From assembly GCA_018694455.1 (NCBI GenBank), contig JABHNP010000036.1, positions 1 to 11,346 on the forward strand: 11,346 nt of DNA. Direction: 5' to 3'. The position numbers and the translations under genes are program-made. A model generated the notes under the pieces. That model was not told the DNA's origin and made no database searches. It saw only the letters and a list, made by a program, of their open reading frames with translations. Source of the stretch: Planctomycetaceae bacterium (GTDB lineage Bacteria > Planctomycetota > Planctomycetia > Pirellulales > UBA1268). This document shows, one piece after another, positions 1 through 7,798 of this stretch (position 1 is the stretch's first letter; the number at the start of each line of letters is the position of its first letter).

Positions 1-228
1 AAATGCTGTATCAGGAACTGGGACAAGCAGCATGTCGCTTTCATTGATGGCCTGCCATCCACGAATACTCGAACCATCAAACCCAATTCCATCTTCAAAG
101 ATTTCTTCTTCAAGCTTTGCGACAGGAATAGTGAAATGCTGCCAGGTACCAAGAAAGTCAACGAATCGGAGATCGACTGCTTTCACTTCTTTCTCGCGAC
201 ACATCGCGATCACTTCACGGGGCTTCAT
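1..228 (-). CDS. glnA: Glutamine synthetase type I, N-terminal part (cut by window edge)
   Basis: Type I glutamine synthetase makes glutamine from glutamate, ammonia and ATP in the cytoplasm and is the main entry point of nitrogen. Only the first 76 codons are in the window; the reading frame is open through base 1 and continues beyond it. The translation starts MKPREVIAMCREKEVKAVDL and goes on with RFVDFLGTWQHFTIPV, FEDGIGFDGSSIRGW and INESDMLLVPVPDTAF, which match the N-terminal beta-grasp domain of GlnA almost word for word. The ATG at 226-228 is chosen because GlnA proteins begin a few residues before the conserved EV..MC..K stretch and no other standard start precedes it before a stop; a weak GAG lies 6 nt upstream. 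Family identity is very secure; the C-terminal catalytic part and the adenylylation Tyr cannot be seen. Confidence 0.96.
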   Translation of the reverse strand, partial: MKPREVIAMCREKEVKAVDLRFVDFLGTWQHFTIPVAKLEEEIFEDGIGFDGSSIRGWQAINESDMLLVPVPDTAF

Positions 229-459
229 AATGCACTCGACGGCTTTTGACGTTGAACTAGAGACAATAAGAATTTACACCGAATGGGCCCGAATTGGCAG
301 CAGTATGGTTCTCCCCCGGACTTCTACTTGCTGGTCCCGGCAAGAAAGCACCGTCTTGTCGCCAGTTGAGAGACCTGTTGAGAGAATATATCAACTGCCA
401 AAAGCATGAGTATTTTACGTGTTCCTGAATAACTCTCACACTTTTCCCAAGAAATTCAG
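229..459 (-). promoter_or_regulatory. glnA upstream region with TTGAGAGA/TCAAC repeats
   Basis: This 231-bp spacer separates the GH81 stop from the glnA start and should hold the glnA promoter. It contains two direct copies of TTGAGAGA (366-373 and 378-385) 12 bp apart, and a perfect 7-bp inverted repeat CAGTTGA (363-369) / TCAACTG (391-397) that encloses them, so TCAAC occurs three times on the minus strand. Such an arrangement is typical of a regulator-binding site but the protein is unknown. I could not find a convincing sigma-70 pair, nor a sigma-54 GG/GC pair, in front of glnA. A 6-bp inverted repeat CTGAAT (425-430) / ATTCAG (454-459) follows the GH81 stop directly, but has a 23-nt loop and no T-run, so it is a poor terminator. 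Confidence 0.4.
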
Positions 460-3400
460 TCACGTCATGGATGGTGAACCAAGAATTCCATCACCATCAA
501 GATCCACCTGAAACAAATTTTCTTTTGAGACCACGGTAGAGTCAGTTGGTCCTTCTTCGTCTTGGAATAGACCATTCTCATCGAGTATCCATGAAAATTC
601 ACCCCATTCGCTCACATCAAGAACCCTAAGTTGACCAAGATCATCACGAGCAGCTGCAACAAGTGTGGCCGTCCCACGGACAAGCGGTATATCACCGTTG
701 AAATAATCGTCTGCCCGACGAACCAGAATGGGTTCGCCGGATGCTTCCTGCACAAAAGCTAAACCAGTTGTTGGGTCAACAAGTAATCGAACAGATGTTG
801 TTGCTGAAACGAGACTCAGCGATGAATCCGATGGAGGGGTTGGCTGTGCTGCCGTTCCATCTGTCGGTACATCTATTTGATTGGGTAATGTTTCCATTGG
901 TATTGGCTGGATGAGCTGATCAGATTCCGTGATCCGTTGCCATGTGACTGTTGTTCCTATTGGCACCTGGAATGACGTATTATCGTTGAACCGAACGGTC
1001 AGTTCTTCCTCTCCAGCGTTATGTGCAACATACGTTGTCACTCCTTCTTTTTGAAAGACTGCTGAAAGTGGGTGATCGCCTCGTAATACCGATGTCGGTG
1101 TTCCAATATTCGAAAGAACACTTGTCCAGAAATAGGTCTGTGCCATTGACTGGCCTTCTTCAGTTCCTATGCCGCCAGAGGCGAGTCGATTCGCTGCGGA
1201 CTCTGGACTAACAAGTGCCTCATACTGCAAAATAATGCCTGGCCAATCATCAATGACACCGCCACCGAGCTGCTCGATTTCGGCAAGCAACGCTGTTGGA
1301 TCACGAGCCATTTCCGACAGATAAAAAGAGCCACCATGAAATGGTAAAAAATTGATTCCCTTAATCATCTCTGGTTCTGCAGAAAACCAGGTGGCGTGAC
1401 TTCCTCCGTCACCCCATACCATTCCGAGTGATTCATGCTGAAAACCCTCTGGAAAGACTGTGCCGTACCGATTGAACCAGTACTCTGAAATAGCCTCTGC
1501 CTCAACGCTATAGAGCATCTGTCCCAGACCTGTCATGCCCGCGTCACCTGTCATCTCACCCCAGAGCATGACAGCTGTTGCAAAATTCATTGCTTCGGAA
1601 CTTGATTCATGATTATTTCCGCTCGCAAAAGCACCGTGTCCTGATGCCCATGAGTGCCCGGCCATTGGGCTAAAATTTCGCAGTCGAGGCAATATACTGC
1701 CAGCAACATCGGTCCCGGCAACGTCAGCTACAAGCAGGTCAACGATCTGCTTTTGATTCATTGCCCATGCACTATCAAAACTTCCTACAAGAGCAGCGGC
1801 ATGTATAAAGTAGCCATAATGAAAATGATGATCATTCAGATCACCAGCTGAACCAAAACTGTCTGGATATCCCTGAAGTGTGTCCCACTGGGCGTTGTAG
1901 GCAAAGTGTTTGTCACCCGACTCACCTGTTGCCGTGAACCAGTCATTCAATTCATTTTTGAGTGCTGTAAGAATTCGATCACGAATGTCTGCCTGCCCAG
2001 TGATCTCAGCAAGTTGAGCCAGCTGTGACAGTTTGAGCATGGCTTTTCCCGCCCAGTAGGTATCACCATAGCGATTCAATGTGGCCATAGGATTCACTGC
2101 AGCAGGATCATTACGCACCATCTCCTGCAGCGTATTGCGTTGGACCGCTGTGAGCACTGACGGAAGTGTTGGCAGAACACCTCGAGCTGGAACTGTCACA
2201 TCAAAACCAGTTGTTGAAACCAGATTAAGTTCACCGCGAGGACTGATATACCGTGAAGACGCCACCGACTGCCCTAATGAATCAGGTGCTGATGCCAATC
2301 GGGTCACGTGTGGATAGGCAGCGAAAAGAATCTCTGCAGCATTATCTGACACGAATTCGTATCGCAATTGAATATCAAATGGATCTGAAACTGTGTCCCA
2401 TGAAAACTGTGTCGTCTCCGGACGATTGTTCGCCGTTTCAAGAAATTGTGATCGTATATCCTGATTGCTTTCTGGAAGAAGTCCGACAGCAAGTGTGCCA
2501 CGTTCGACGCCACGTAGAACAATACCCTCTGGCTGAACCTCGACCTGTGATCCTTCCGGGCCAAGAATAAGTGATGTCCGGCCAGCTACGGTAACAAACG
2601 CATAATTATCCTGTGTTTCAATGCCCGCGTTGATATCTGTTGGCTTGATAACCAGTTGGTCAAATTCAACATCGTCCAGCCACACTACGGGTGAGCCTTG
2701 TGCAAGCGTGGCGGCTGGCTGGCTATCACCCCCAATCCACCGGCCAGTAAACGACCAGTCACCATATGCTTCGACTGCAAACCGGTCGGCAATACCTTGT
2801 TGAAAAAGTTCTAGTTGTAGGTCAAACCGGTGCGGTGTTTTATATTCCGATGTTGTGGCGCCTGTCACAGCAACAGTTGTCTCGGTGGGTGCGCCAAAAA
2901 GAAGCCCCGTTGCGGCAGCTTGCACTGTCAGTGGATGAGCATGAAGTGGCGCAGAAAAATCATCACCGAATACTGGCATGACCACAGATGACCACCAGTC
3001 GGAAGACGGTACTGCCTGATCAAAGGCTGGCGACGTCAGTGGCTGTAGTGGAGTACCATCAAAACGACGAGGAAGTGCGTCACCGACTGCAGGGGAACCA
3101 AGAATACGACCATCCGCTATCGCATCGGCAAGTGCTGGCGTGACTTGGGTTCTTGGGAGCAGCTGATCAAGATTGACTGGTGGTGCAGGATCTCGTGGGA
3201 ATGGTGGCTCAGGACTTGGAGCTGGTGGTTCGACGGGCACTGGCTCTTGAGGAAGTTCTGGAATTGGCTCTGGATTAGTTGGTGGCTGACTCGGCTCAGG
3301 GCCCGGTACCTCGTCAACTGGAGAAATCATTGGTGCTGCTACCAATGTTTCACCAATCACGCGAAAAGGTGCTGTCGCTACACTTCTTTTCCCTGCAGCA

Positions 3401-5031
3401 TTTGTTGCAACGACTGTGACGACATATTCCCCTGCAGCAGGTGGCGAAAGCATGAGTCGCCAATGACCATCATCTGCAACGATGTCACCATCATGCCATT
3501 GTAGCGATCCAAAACTTTCATCAGGACGCCAGTACGCACCGCCCTCGTGCCGTACTGCAAGTCTCAGGCTTGTTATGTCATCAGAATCAGTAACAGTTCC
3601 GTGAATTCCATTCGATACTCCCGTACGCATGACAACATCCGAAGTTGGCCAAACAAGATTGAGATCAGGACCATTGAGCGTCGGCAGAGGAATACTGATT
3701 TCAAACGTAGGTCGCGTTTGAAGAACTGGCCTTGGAGGCCGCGGCGTAAGAGGATCCGGCCCCATCATAGGAGGCTGAATGGGAGCACTGACTGGCGGCA
3801 ATCGAACAGGACCGGAAGCTGGTATGCCTGGGAGTGTTGCATCGAGCACAAGTGGTGAAGGTGTGAACGGCTGCTCTAATCCCATGGGATTTTGCCTGAC
3901 TGCATTTCCATCAGTACCGGCTACAGTTGGCCACCGAAGATTATCATTCACCCGACGAACAAAGCCATCATAAAAATTGCCCTCGGCATCCAGCTCTGGC
4001 CAAGGTGTATGGATAAAATCTGCATGCATACTCCACCCGGGCGCATAGTCAGGGTGGTCTGCTGTCATTGAGTCCGATGAAAGGAGTAATCTGGCATCCT
4101 GTGGTATTCGGCCGTAGTGAATCTGCAGCTGAAGTTCTGGCAGGAGATATGGATGACTACTAGGACCACCGTCACCACCCCGATCGTACGCCATATGATC
4201 TTTAAAATTTGTTCCGGTGAGACTTGTGCCGTCCCAGAACTGAGGAAACATGACAACTGCTTGAAGTGGTAGATCCTGCCACTCCTCTCCTTGTGGTATA
4301 TGGTCATACTGTGTCGAAGTTCCGATGTAATTCCAGAACATGACAGCTGTTGGCTGGCGTTCGGTTGGCATGGCGGACCCGGCAATGATCGATAAGCCTG
4401 CAGGCATGTCGACGATTTTGCTTGGCTCGAGCGGTTTTTGGACAGCGTAATAAGCAATGGAACTGTCCAGTGGTGTTACAAATTCATTACTCGTTGCATT
4501 CATCAGGCTCGGCACCCAGTAGACCGAAAGATTGTTTGCTGGAGCTGCAGCTGATTCACCTGCTTGCATCAGACTTTCGAGTGTCGAGTTTTCATGAACG
4601 CTGGGATTTACAAAAAAATCATGAGCGTGCCAGAAATTAGGATTACCCGGAGCTAAAAGTGGATCAATGGTGTCACGTTTCGAAAAGTTCAACCGAGAAT
4701 GAAATTCGCCCAGCGGCATGCCGGTGATGTCCCAGGCAGACGGCTGTCCTGGATCAGACAGTCCCTGCCCCCAGGTAAGGGGCACTGTGCTTCCAGCTGG
4801 TAGAGGGGATACGACCTGGTCGGTCATTTCCATTGATATTTCCATACTGGCAGGCACAGGAGTAGCAATCAGAGTATCTGTTCCGAGAAATTCACTACTC
4901 GATGTCACCGAGAGAAGCATCCGTTGTTCCAGTCGCTCAGTTCCAAGAGAACAAAGCGCATCGGTACCACAATGCGTATCAAAACGGCTCGACACCCCCA
5001 AAAGAAGTCGAAGCCAGATCCAATTACTCAT
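460..5031 (-). CDS. Secreted DUF1996 / Ig-like / GH81 endo-beta-1,3-glucanase
   Basis: A 1,523-residue modular exoprotein predicted to hydrolyse beta-1,3-glucan. Numbering from the ATG at 5031: residues 34-41 are LEQRMLLS, a variant of the planctomycete LEPR-XLL export-associated motif; about 109-360 is a DUF1996-type domain (D-x-L-L-A-P-G near 128, FWHAHDFF, LSVYWVP near 171, PAGLSIIAG); about 460-560 is an Ig-like fold ending in YVVTVVATNAAGKRSV; 574-619 is a Pro/Glu linker; about 645-1367 is a GH81 catalytic module with the diagnostic LNDHHFHYGYF (Asp near 1067) and NNHESSSEAMNF (Glu 1142 and 1146); about 1405-1518 is a Trp-rich C-terminal domain ending in NLFQVDLDGDGILG. The GH81 acid/base residues are present, so it looks active. 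A TTG at 5079 would add 16 residues, but the ATG has AAGG 9 nt upstream and is preferred. It stands as a single gene between thrS-operon and glnA. Confidence 0.93.
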   Translation of the reverse strand: MSNWIWLRLLLGVSSRFDTHCGTDALCSLGTERLEQRMLLSVTSSSEFLGTDTLIATPVPASMEISMEMTDQVVSPLPAGSTVPLTWGQGLSDPGQPSAWDITGMPLGEFHSRLNFSKRDTIDPLLAPGNPNFWHAHDFFVNPSVHENSTLESLMQAGESAAAPANNLSVYWVPSLMNATSNEFVTPLDSSIAYYAVQKPLEPSKIVDMPAGLSIIAGSAMPTERQPTAVMFWNYIGTSTQYDHIPQGEEWQDLPLQAVVMFPQFWDGTSLTGTNFKDHMAYDRGGDGGPSSHPYLLPELQLQIHYGRIPQDARLLLSSDSMTADHPDYAPGWSMHADFIHTPWPELDAEGNFYDGFVRRVNDNLRWPTVAGTDGNAVRQNPMGLEQPFTPSPLVLDATLPGIPASGPVRLPPVSAPIQPPMMGPDPLTPRPPRPVLQTRPTFEISIPLPTLNGPDLNLVWPTSDVVMRTGVSNGIHGTVTDSDDITSLRLAVRHEGGAYWRPDESFGSLQWHDGDIVADDGHWRLMLSPPAAGEYVVTVVATNAAGKRSVATAPFRVIGETLVAAPMISPVDEVPGPEPSQPPTNPEPIPELPQEPVPVEPPAPSPEPPFPRDPAPPVNLDQLLPRTQVTPALADAIADGRILGSPAVGDALPRRFDGTPLQPLTSPAFDQAVPSSDWWSSVVMPVFGDDFSAPLHAHPLTVQAAATGLLFGAPTETTVAVTGATTSEYKTPHRFDLQLELFQQGIADRFAVEAYGDWSFTGRWIGGDSQPAATLAQGSPVVWLDDVEFDQLVIKPTDINAGIETQDNYAFVTVAGRTSLILGPEGSQVEVQPEGIVLRGVERGTLAVGLLPESNQDIRSQFLETANNRPETTQFSWDTVSDPFDIQLRYEFVSDNAAEILFAAYPHVTRLASAPDSLGQSVASSRYISPRGELNLVSTTGFDVTVPARGVLPTLPSVLTAVQRNTLQEMVRNDPAAVNPMATLNRYGDTYWAGKAMLKLSQLAQLAEITGQADIRDRILTALKNELNDWFTATGESGDKHFAYNAQWDTLQGYPDSFGSAGDLNDHHFHYGYFIHAAALVGSFDSAWAMNQKQIVDLLVADVAGTDVAGSILPRLRNFSPMAGHSWASGHGAFASGNNHESSSEAMNFATAVMLWGEMTGDAGMTGLGQMLYSVEAEAISEYWFNRYGTVFPEGFQHESLGMVWGDGGSHATWFSAEPEMIKGINFLPFHGGSFYLSEMARDPTALLAEIEQLGGGVIDDWPGIILQYEALVSPESAANRLASGGIGTEEGQSMAQTYFWTSVLSNIGTPTSVLRGDHPLSAVFQKEGVTTYVAHNAGEEELTVRFNDNTSFQVPIGTTVTWQRITESDQLIQPIPMETLPNQIDVPTDGTAAQPTPPSDSSLSLVSATTSVRLLVDPTTGLAFVQEASGEPILVRRADDYFNGDIPLVRGTATLVAAARDDLGQLRVLDVSEWGEFSWILDENGLFQDEEGPTDSTVVSKENLFQVDLDGDGILGSPSMT

Positions 5032-5040
5032 GTCAGATTG

Positions 5041-5044
5041 CCTT
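5041..5044 (-). promoter_or_regulatory. Ribosome-binding site that supports the 5031 start
   Basis: AAGG on the minus strand lies 9 nt before the ATG at 5029-5031. The alternative in-frame TTG at 5077-5079 has no comparable site, which is why the shorter GH81 protein is annotated. Confidence 0.5.
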
Positions 5045-5223
5045 GCGACGGATGCCGCTATGCCCTGCCTTGCCCTCAATCGTATTGATTGGCGTATGGT
5101 GGTAAGCAGATCAACTCTTTATGTAAAAAATATGAGAAGAAAGACTGACGCACGAAGAACAGCGGACTCTTTCGGTGCTACTCTTTGTCATACGACACTT
5201 GGTAGTCTTGACACGACAACGAG

Positions 5224-5251
5224 AAAAACGTCATGCCGTTATACTTGGCAT
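5224..5251 (-). terminator. Possible weak terminator of the thrS operon
   Basis: On the minus strand a stem ATGCC/GGCAT (5247-5251 with 5233-5237, 9-nt loop) is followed after GACG by TTTTT (5224-5228). It sits about 20 bp past the stop of the LigD-like gene, where the end of a transcript is expected. The stem is only 5 bp and the T-run starts 4 nt late, so it would be weak. The rest of the 5032-5271 spacer shows no gene and no convincing promoter. Confidence 0.3.
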
Positions 5252-5271
5252 CGTATTGGGGCTCTGATTGA

Positions 5272-5649
5272 TCACGTGTCTTTTTGTGACAGTGTTGCCT
5301 TTGTTCGTGTCATTCTCAGAACACCGGAAAGCGTTGTTCCAGAGAGCTGAACCACTCGTACTTCGCCTGCAGAACTCGTCGTACGCAATTCATACGAACC
5401 ACTATCGACTCGCCGGGCAAATCCTCGTCCACCAGAAACTTCTCCTTCGACTTTATGGAGCCAGACAAGTCGATGATCTGGGAGTTGGGAGGCAGCTACT
5501 GATGGTCCTGCCGCTACAGGAATCTCAGCAAGTCGCCACGTTTCACAGGCCTCCGGCTGTTCCAGCAGAAGATCAAAATGCTTCCCTGCCGGGTCATCTG
5601 GATGGCCGATATGTTCAAGGAGTACAAACTGTGACACGAGTTCCGTCAT
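5272..5649 (-). CDS. LigD 3'-phosphoesterase-like small protein
   Basis: A 125-residue soluble protein resembling the stand-alone phosphoesterase (PE) domain of bacterial DNA ligase D, which removes 3'-phosphate and ribonucleotide ends in break repair. Seen in the sequence: FVLLEH at 8-13, HFDLLLE at 24-30 (LigD: FVVQ.H...LHYDLRLE), a Trp at 38, and HKVEGEVSGGRGFARRVDSG at 65-84 followed by SYEL (LigD: FEG.IP.G.YG.G.V..WD.GTY). His13, His24 and Asp26 are kept, but the Arg of the LigD HYDLR motif is Leu28, so catalysis by the known mechanism is doubtful. Stand-alone versions of this size are common in planctomycetes. It starts 8 bp after the thrS stop, with which it is surely co-transcribed; no LigD ligase or polymerase module is nearby. 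The ATG at 5649 has only a GAAGA directly in front of it; a GTG four codons later is an alternative. Confidence 0.8.
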   Translation of the reverse strand: MTELVSQFVLLEHIGHPDDPAGKHFDLLLEQPEACETWRLAEIPVAAGPSVAASQLPDHRLVWLHKVEGEVSGGRGFARRVDSGSYELRTTSSAGEVRVVQLSGTTLSGVLRMTRTKATLSQKDT

Positions 5650-5657
5650 TCTTCAGA

Positions 5658-7697
5658 TTAGTAATCTTCTGCTGCCACTGAAGACTTTTCTCCACCGATG
5701 CCAAGTGGTCTCGGCTTATGTCGAACAATACGTCGTACGTTTTCATCGCGAAGGCGTTCAATCGCTGCCTCGAGACTCATCGCGCCAAGGTCACCGTCCA
5801 GCCGGTCTCGCATACTGACAGTACCAGCCGCTTCATCCCGTGGACCACAAACAACCATCATTGGAATAAGCTCAAGCTGTGCCTTGCGAATTTTAGCACC
5901 GAGTTTTTCAGCATCGAGATCAATGCCAACCCGCAGACCAGCTGCCTTAAACGCTGCTTCTACCTTTCTGGCATATGCCTCACTTTTTTCACTGACCGGA
6001 AGAATGCGAACCTGCTCGGGTGCGAGCCATAGCGGGAACGCACCGGCAAAGTGCTCAATCAGCACACCAATAAATCGCTCCATACTGCCAAGGGGCGCCC
6101 GATGAATCATCACTGGTTTATGACGACCGCTATCTGAGCCAATGTACTCAAGATCAAAACGTTCAGCGCTGGGCAGATTGTAGTCCAACTGCACCGTGCC
6201 AAGCTGCCATTCCCGACCAAGGGAATCGTTAATGACAAAGTCGATCTTCGGACCATAGAACGCCGCTTCCCCTGGCTCTGGTTCACAGCCCGGAAGATTC
6301 ATTTCCCTGGCAACTTTTTCAATCGCGGCTTCTGCTTCATCCCAACGCTCAGGGTCACCAACATATTTATCACTTGATTTATCTCGAAATCCGAGCCGAA
6401 CACGATAGGAATCAAAGGCAAGGCTTTCAAGCACCTTCAGCGTAAAGTCAATACAGCCTGCTACCTCGTGCTCAACCTGGTCTGGTGTACAGAAAATATG
6501 GGCATCGTCTTGAGTAAATCCACGCACTCGGGTCATTCCACCGAGCTCACCAGATTGCTCGTATCGATAGACAGTGCCAAACTCTGCAAGACGCAAAGGC
6601 AGTTCACGATAGCTACGTGGCCGAGCTTTATAAATCATCGTGTGATGCGGACAATTCATTGGCTTGAGCAGATACTGCTCATCTTCATGCATCACAATCG
6701 GCTTGAACTGGCTGTCTGCATAATAGGGAAAGTGACCTGAAATTTTATAGAGATCAACTTTACCAATATGAGGCGTGTAAACTGGCTCATACCCACGTGC
6801 CGTTAGTTCTTCTCGAACAAATCCTTCGAGTACACTTCGTAGCGTAGCGCCCTTCGGCATCCAAAGGACAAGTCCGGAGCCGACGAGTGGGCTTATCGTG
6901 AAAAGATCCAGTTGTTTCCCAAGGACACGGTGATCTCGCTTTCGGGCTTCCTCTAGAGCTTCAAGGTGTCGGTCGAGGTCTTGCTGTGTAAACCAGGCCG
7001 TCCCATAGAGTCGCTGAAGCTGCGCATTGTTTGCATCACCCTTCCAATAGGCACCGGCAAGACTTGTCAGTTTAAATCCACCGATACATCCCGGGCTCGG
7101 TATATGCGGGCCTCGACACAGGTCAACAAATTCGCCCTGTCGATAAAATGAAAGTGATGGGTGCTCTGCTAAACCAGTCTCAATATGTTCGACCTTAAGA
7201 GGCTGGTTGAGATCACGAACAATTTCAACTGCTTTCTCACGATCAACCTCAACGCGTTCGAATGCTTCATCTTCTGTAATGATCTTCCGCATTTCTTTTT
7301 CAATTTTTGGAAGATCTTCTTCAGTGATGGGCTTTTCTGCACGCATGTCATAGTAAAACCCATCGCCCACTGTTGGGCCGAAAGCCAGTTCCACACCCTC
7401 AAACAGTCGCATGACGGCTCGTGCCATAATATGAGCAGCCGAATGCCGCATGACCGGCAGTGCGCGGGGATCACCTGGCAACAGGAATTCAACAGCCGGC
7501 TCTCCTTCTTCTGGCAGGAGACTGTCGAGTCCAACGACTTTTCCGTCAAGGACGGCGGCGATTGGCGTTTTCTTTCGCTTTGTCTTTTCTGTCACAAAGG
7601 TCGCGACAATATCCTCAAGACGAGTACCAGAAGGAAATGATTTTATCTCAGCTGGTGTTGTAGATTTTTTCGGATCAATCAGATGAATAGTTGGCAT
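5658..7697 (-). CDS. thrS: Threonyl-tRNA synthetase
   Basis: Class II synthetase that charges tRNA-Thr with threonine in the cytoplasm. The 679 residues have all usual modules: a TGS domain at 1-70; the editing domain with HSAAH (His85, His89) and CRGPH (Cys194, His198), which clears mischarged Ser; a catalytic core with zinc ligands Cys349 (MNCPHH), His400 (DDAHIF) and His532 (IHRAPLGS); motif 2 around TVYRYEQSGELGGMTRVRGF (375-394); motif 3 HRAPLGSMERFIGVLIEHF; and the anticodon-binding domain at about 560-660. A 20-residue C-terminal tail (HKPRPLGIGGEKSSVAAEDY) exceeds the usual length and is of unknown role. The ATG at 7697 gives the normal TGS start; AAGGA lies 11 nt upstream, a rather long spacing. 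The stop codon is inside a perfect palindrome AGATTA-G-TAATCT (5655-5667). All key residues are intact. Confidence 0.98.
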   Translation of the reverse strand: MPTIHLIDPKKSTTPAEIKSFPSGTRLEDIVATFVTEKTKRKKTPIAAVLDGKVVGLDSLLPEEGEPAVEFLLPGDPRALPVMRHSAAHIMARAVMRLFEGVELAFGPTVGDGFYYDMRAEKPITEEDLPKIEKEMRKIITEDEAFERVEVDREKAVEIVRDLNQPLKVEHIETGLAEHPSLSFYRQGEFVDLCRGPHIPSPGCIGGFKLTSLAGAYWKGDANNAQLQRLYGTAWFTQQDLDRHLEALEEARKRDHRVLGKQLDLFTISPLVGSGLVLWMPKGATLRSVLEGFVREELTARGYEPVYTPHIGKVDLYKISGHFPYYADSQFKPIVMHEDEQYLLKPMNCPHHTMIYKARPRSYRELPLRLAEFGTVYRYEQSGELGGMTRVRGFTQDDAHIFCTPDQVEHEVAGCIDFTLKVLESLAFDSYRVRLGFRDKSSDKYVGDPERWDEAEAAIEKVAREMNLPGCEPEPGEAAFYGPKIDFVINDSLGREWQLGTVQLDYNLPSAERFDLEYIGSDSGRHKPVMIHRAPLGSMERFIGVLIEHFAGAFPLWLAPEQVRILPVSEKSEAYARKVEAAFKAAGLRVGIDLDAEKLGAKIRKAQLELIPMMVVCGPRDEAAGTVSMRDRLDGDLGAMSLEAAIERLRDENVRRIVRHKPRPLGIGGEKSSVAAEDY

Positions 7698-7798
7698 GAA
7701 AGGAAAAGTCCTTGTCTTTCAAATACAAGAAGAAAGCGGAATACTCTTATGCAGCTATGGCACAGTAACGTGCCCCCTGTCTTTGAGACAAGGCTGGC
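7698..7798 (-). promoter_or_regulatory. thrS leader with hairpins over the ribosome-binding site
   Basis: The 101 bp between the clc stop and the thrS start hold four short hairpins. Given in plus-strand terms: AAGGA (7700-7704) with TCCTT (7709-7713), loop 4; CTTGT (7711-7715) with ACAAG (7725-7729); GGCAC (7759-7763) with GTGCC (7770-7774); and CCCTGTCT (7775-7782) with AGACAAGG (7786-7793), 8 pairs with one G-T, loop 3. TCCTT at 7709-7713 is the complement of the thrS Shine-Dalgarno AAGGA, so the first two hairpins both cover it and exclude each other. The last hairpin follows the clc stop but has no T-run on the minus strand, so it is not a standard terminator. thrS is autoregulated through leader structure in some bacteria; that this one is, is inference. 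Confidence 0.4.

Noticed and set aside
32..409. Plus-strand 125-codon frame
   Set aside because: Its first half is the complement of the clear glnA N-terminus and the rest covers the glnA upstream spacer; the residue mix is not protein-like.
425..459. Terminator after the GH81 stop
   Set aside because: The inverted repeat CTGAAT/ATTCAG has only 6 pairs, a 23-nt loop and no T-run.
3117..3504. Trp-rich or Pro/Gln-rich short frames on both strands
   Set aside because: They are frame shadows of the Pro/Glu-rich linker and Ig region of the GH81 protein.
5032..5079. TTG start at 5079 for the GH81 gene
   Set aside because: It adds 16 residues without export features and lacks an SD, whereas the ATG at 5031 has AAGG at 9 nt.
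4718..5350. Plus-strand 210-codon frame over the GH81 start and spacer
   Set aside because: It is antisense to the N-terminus of the GH81 protein and to the end of the LigD-like gene, is Arg/Ser-rich and resembles no family.
7775..7793. Intrinsic terminator between clc and thrS
   Set aside because: The 8-bp hairpin is good, but on the minus strand it is followed by GGCACG without a T-run, so it is kept only as a leader structure.
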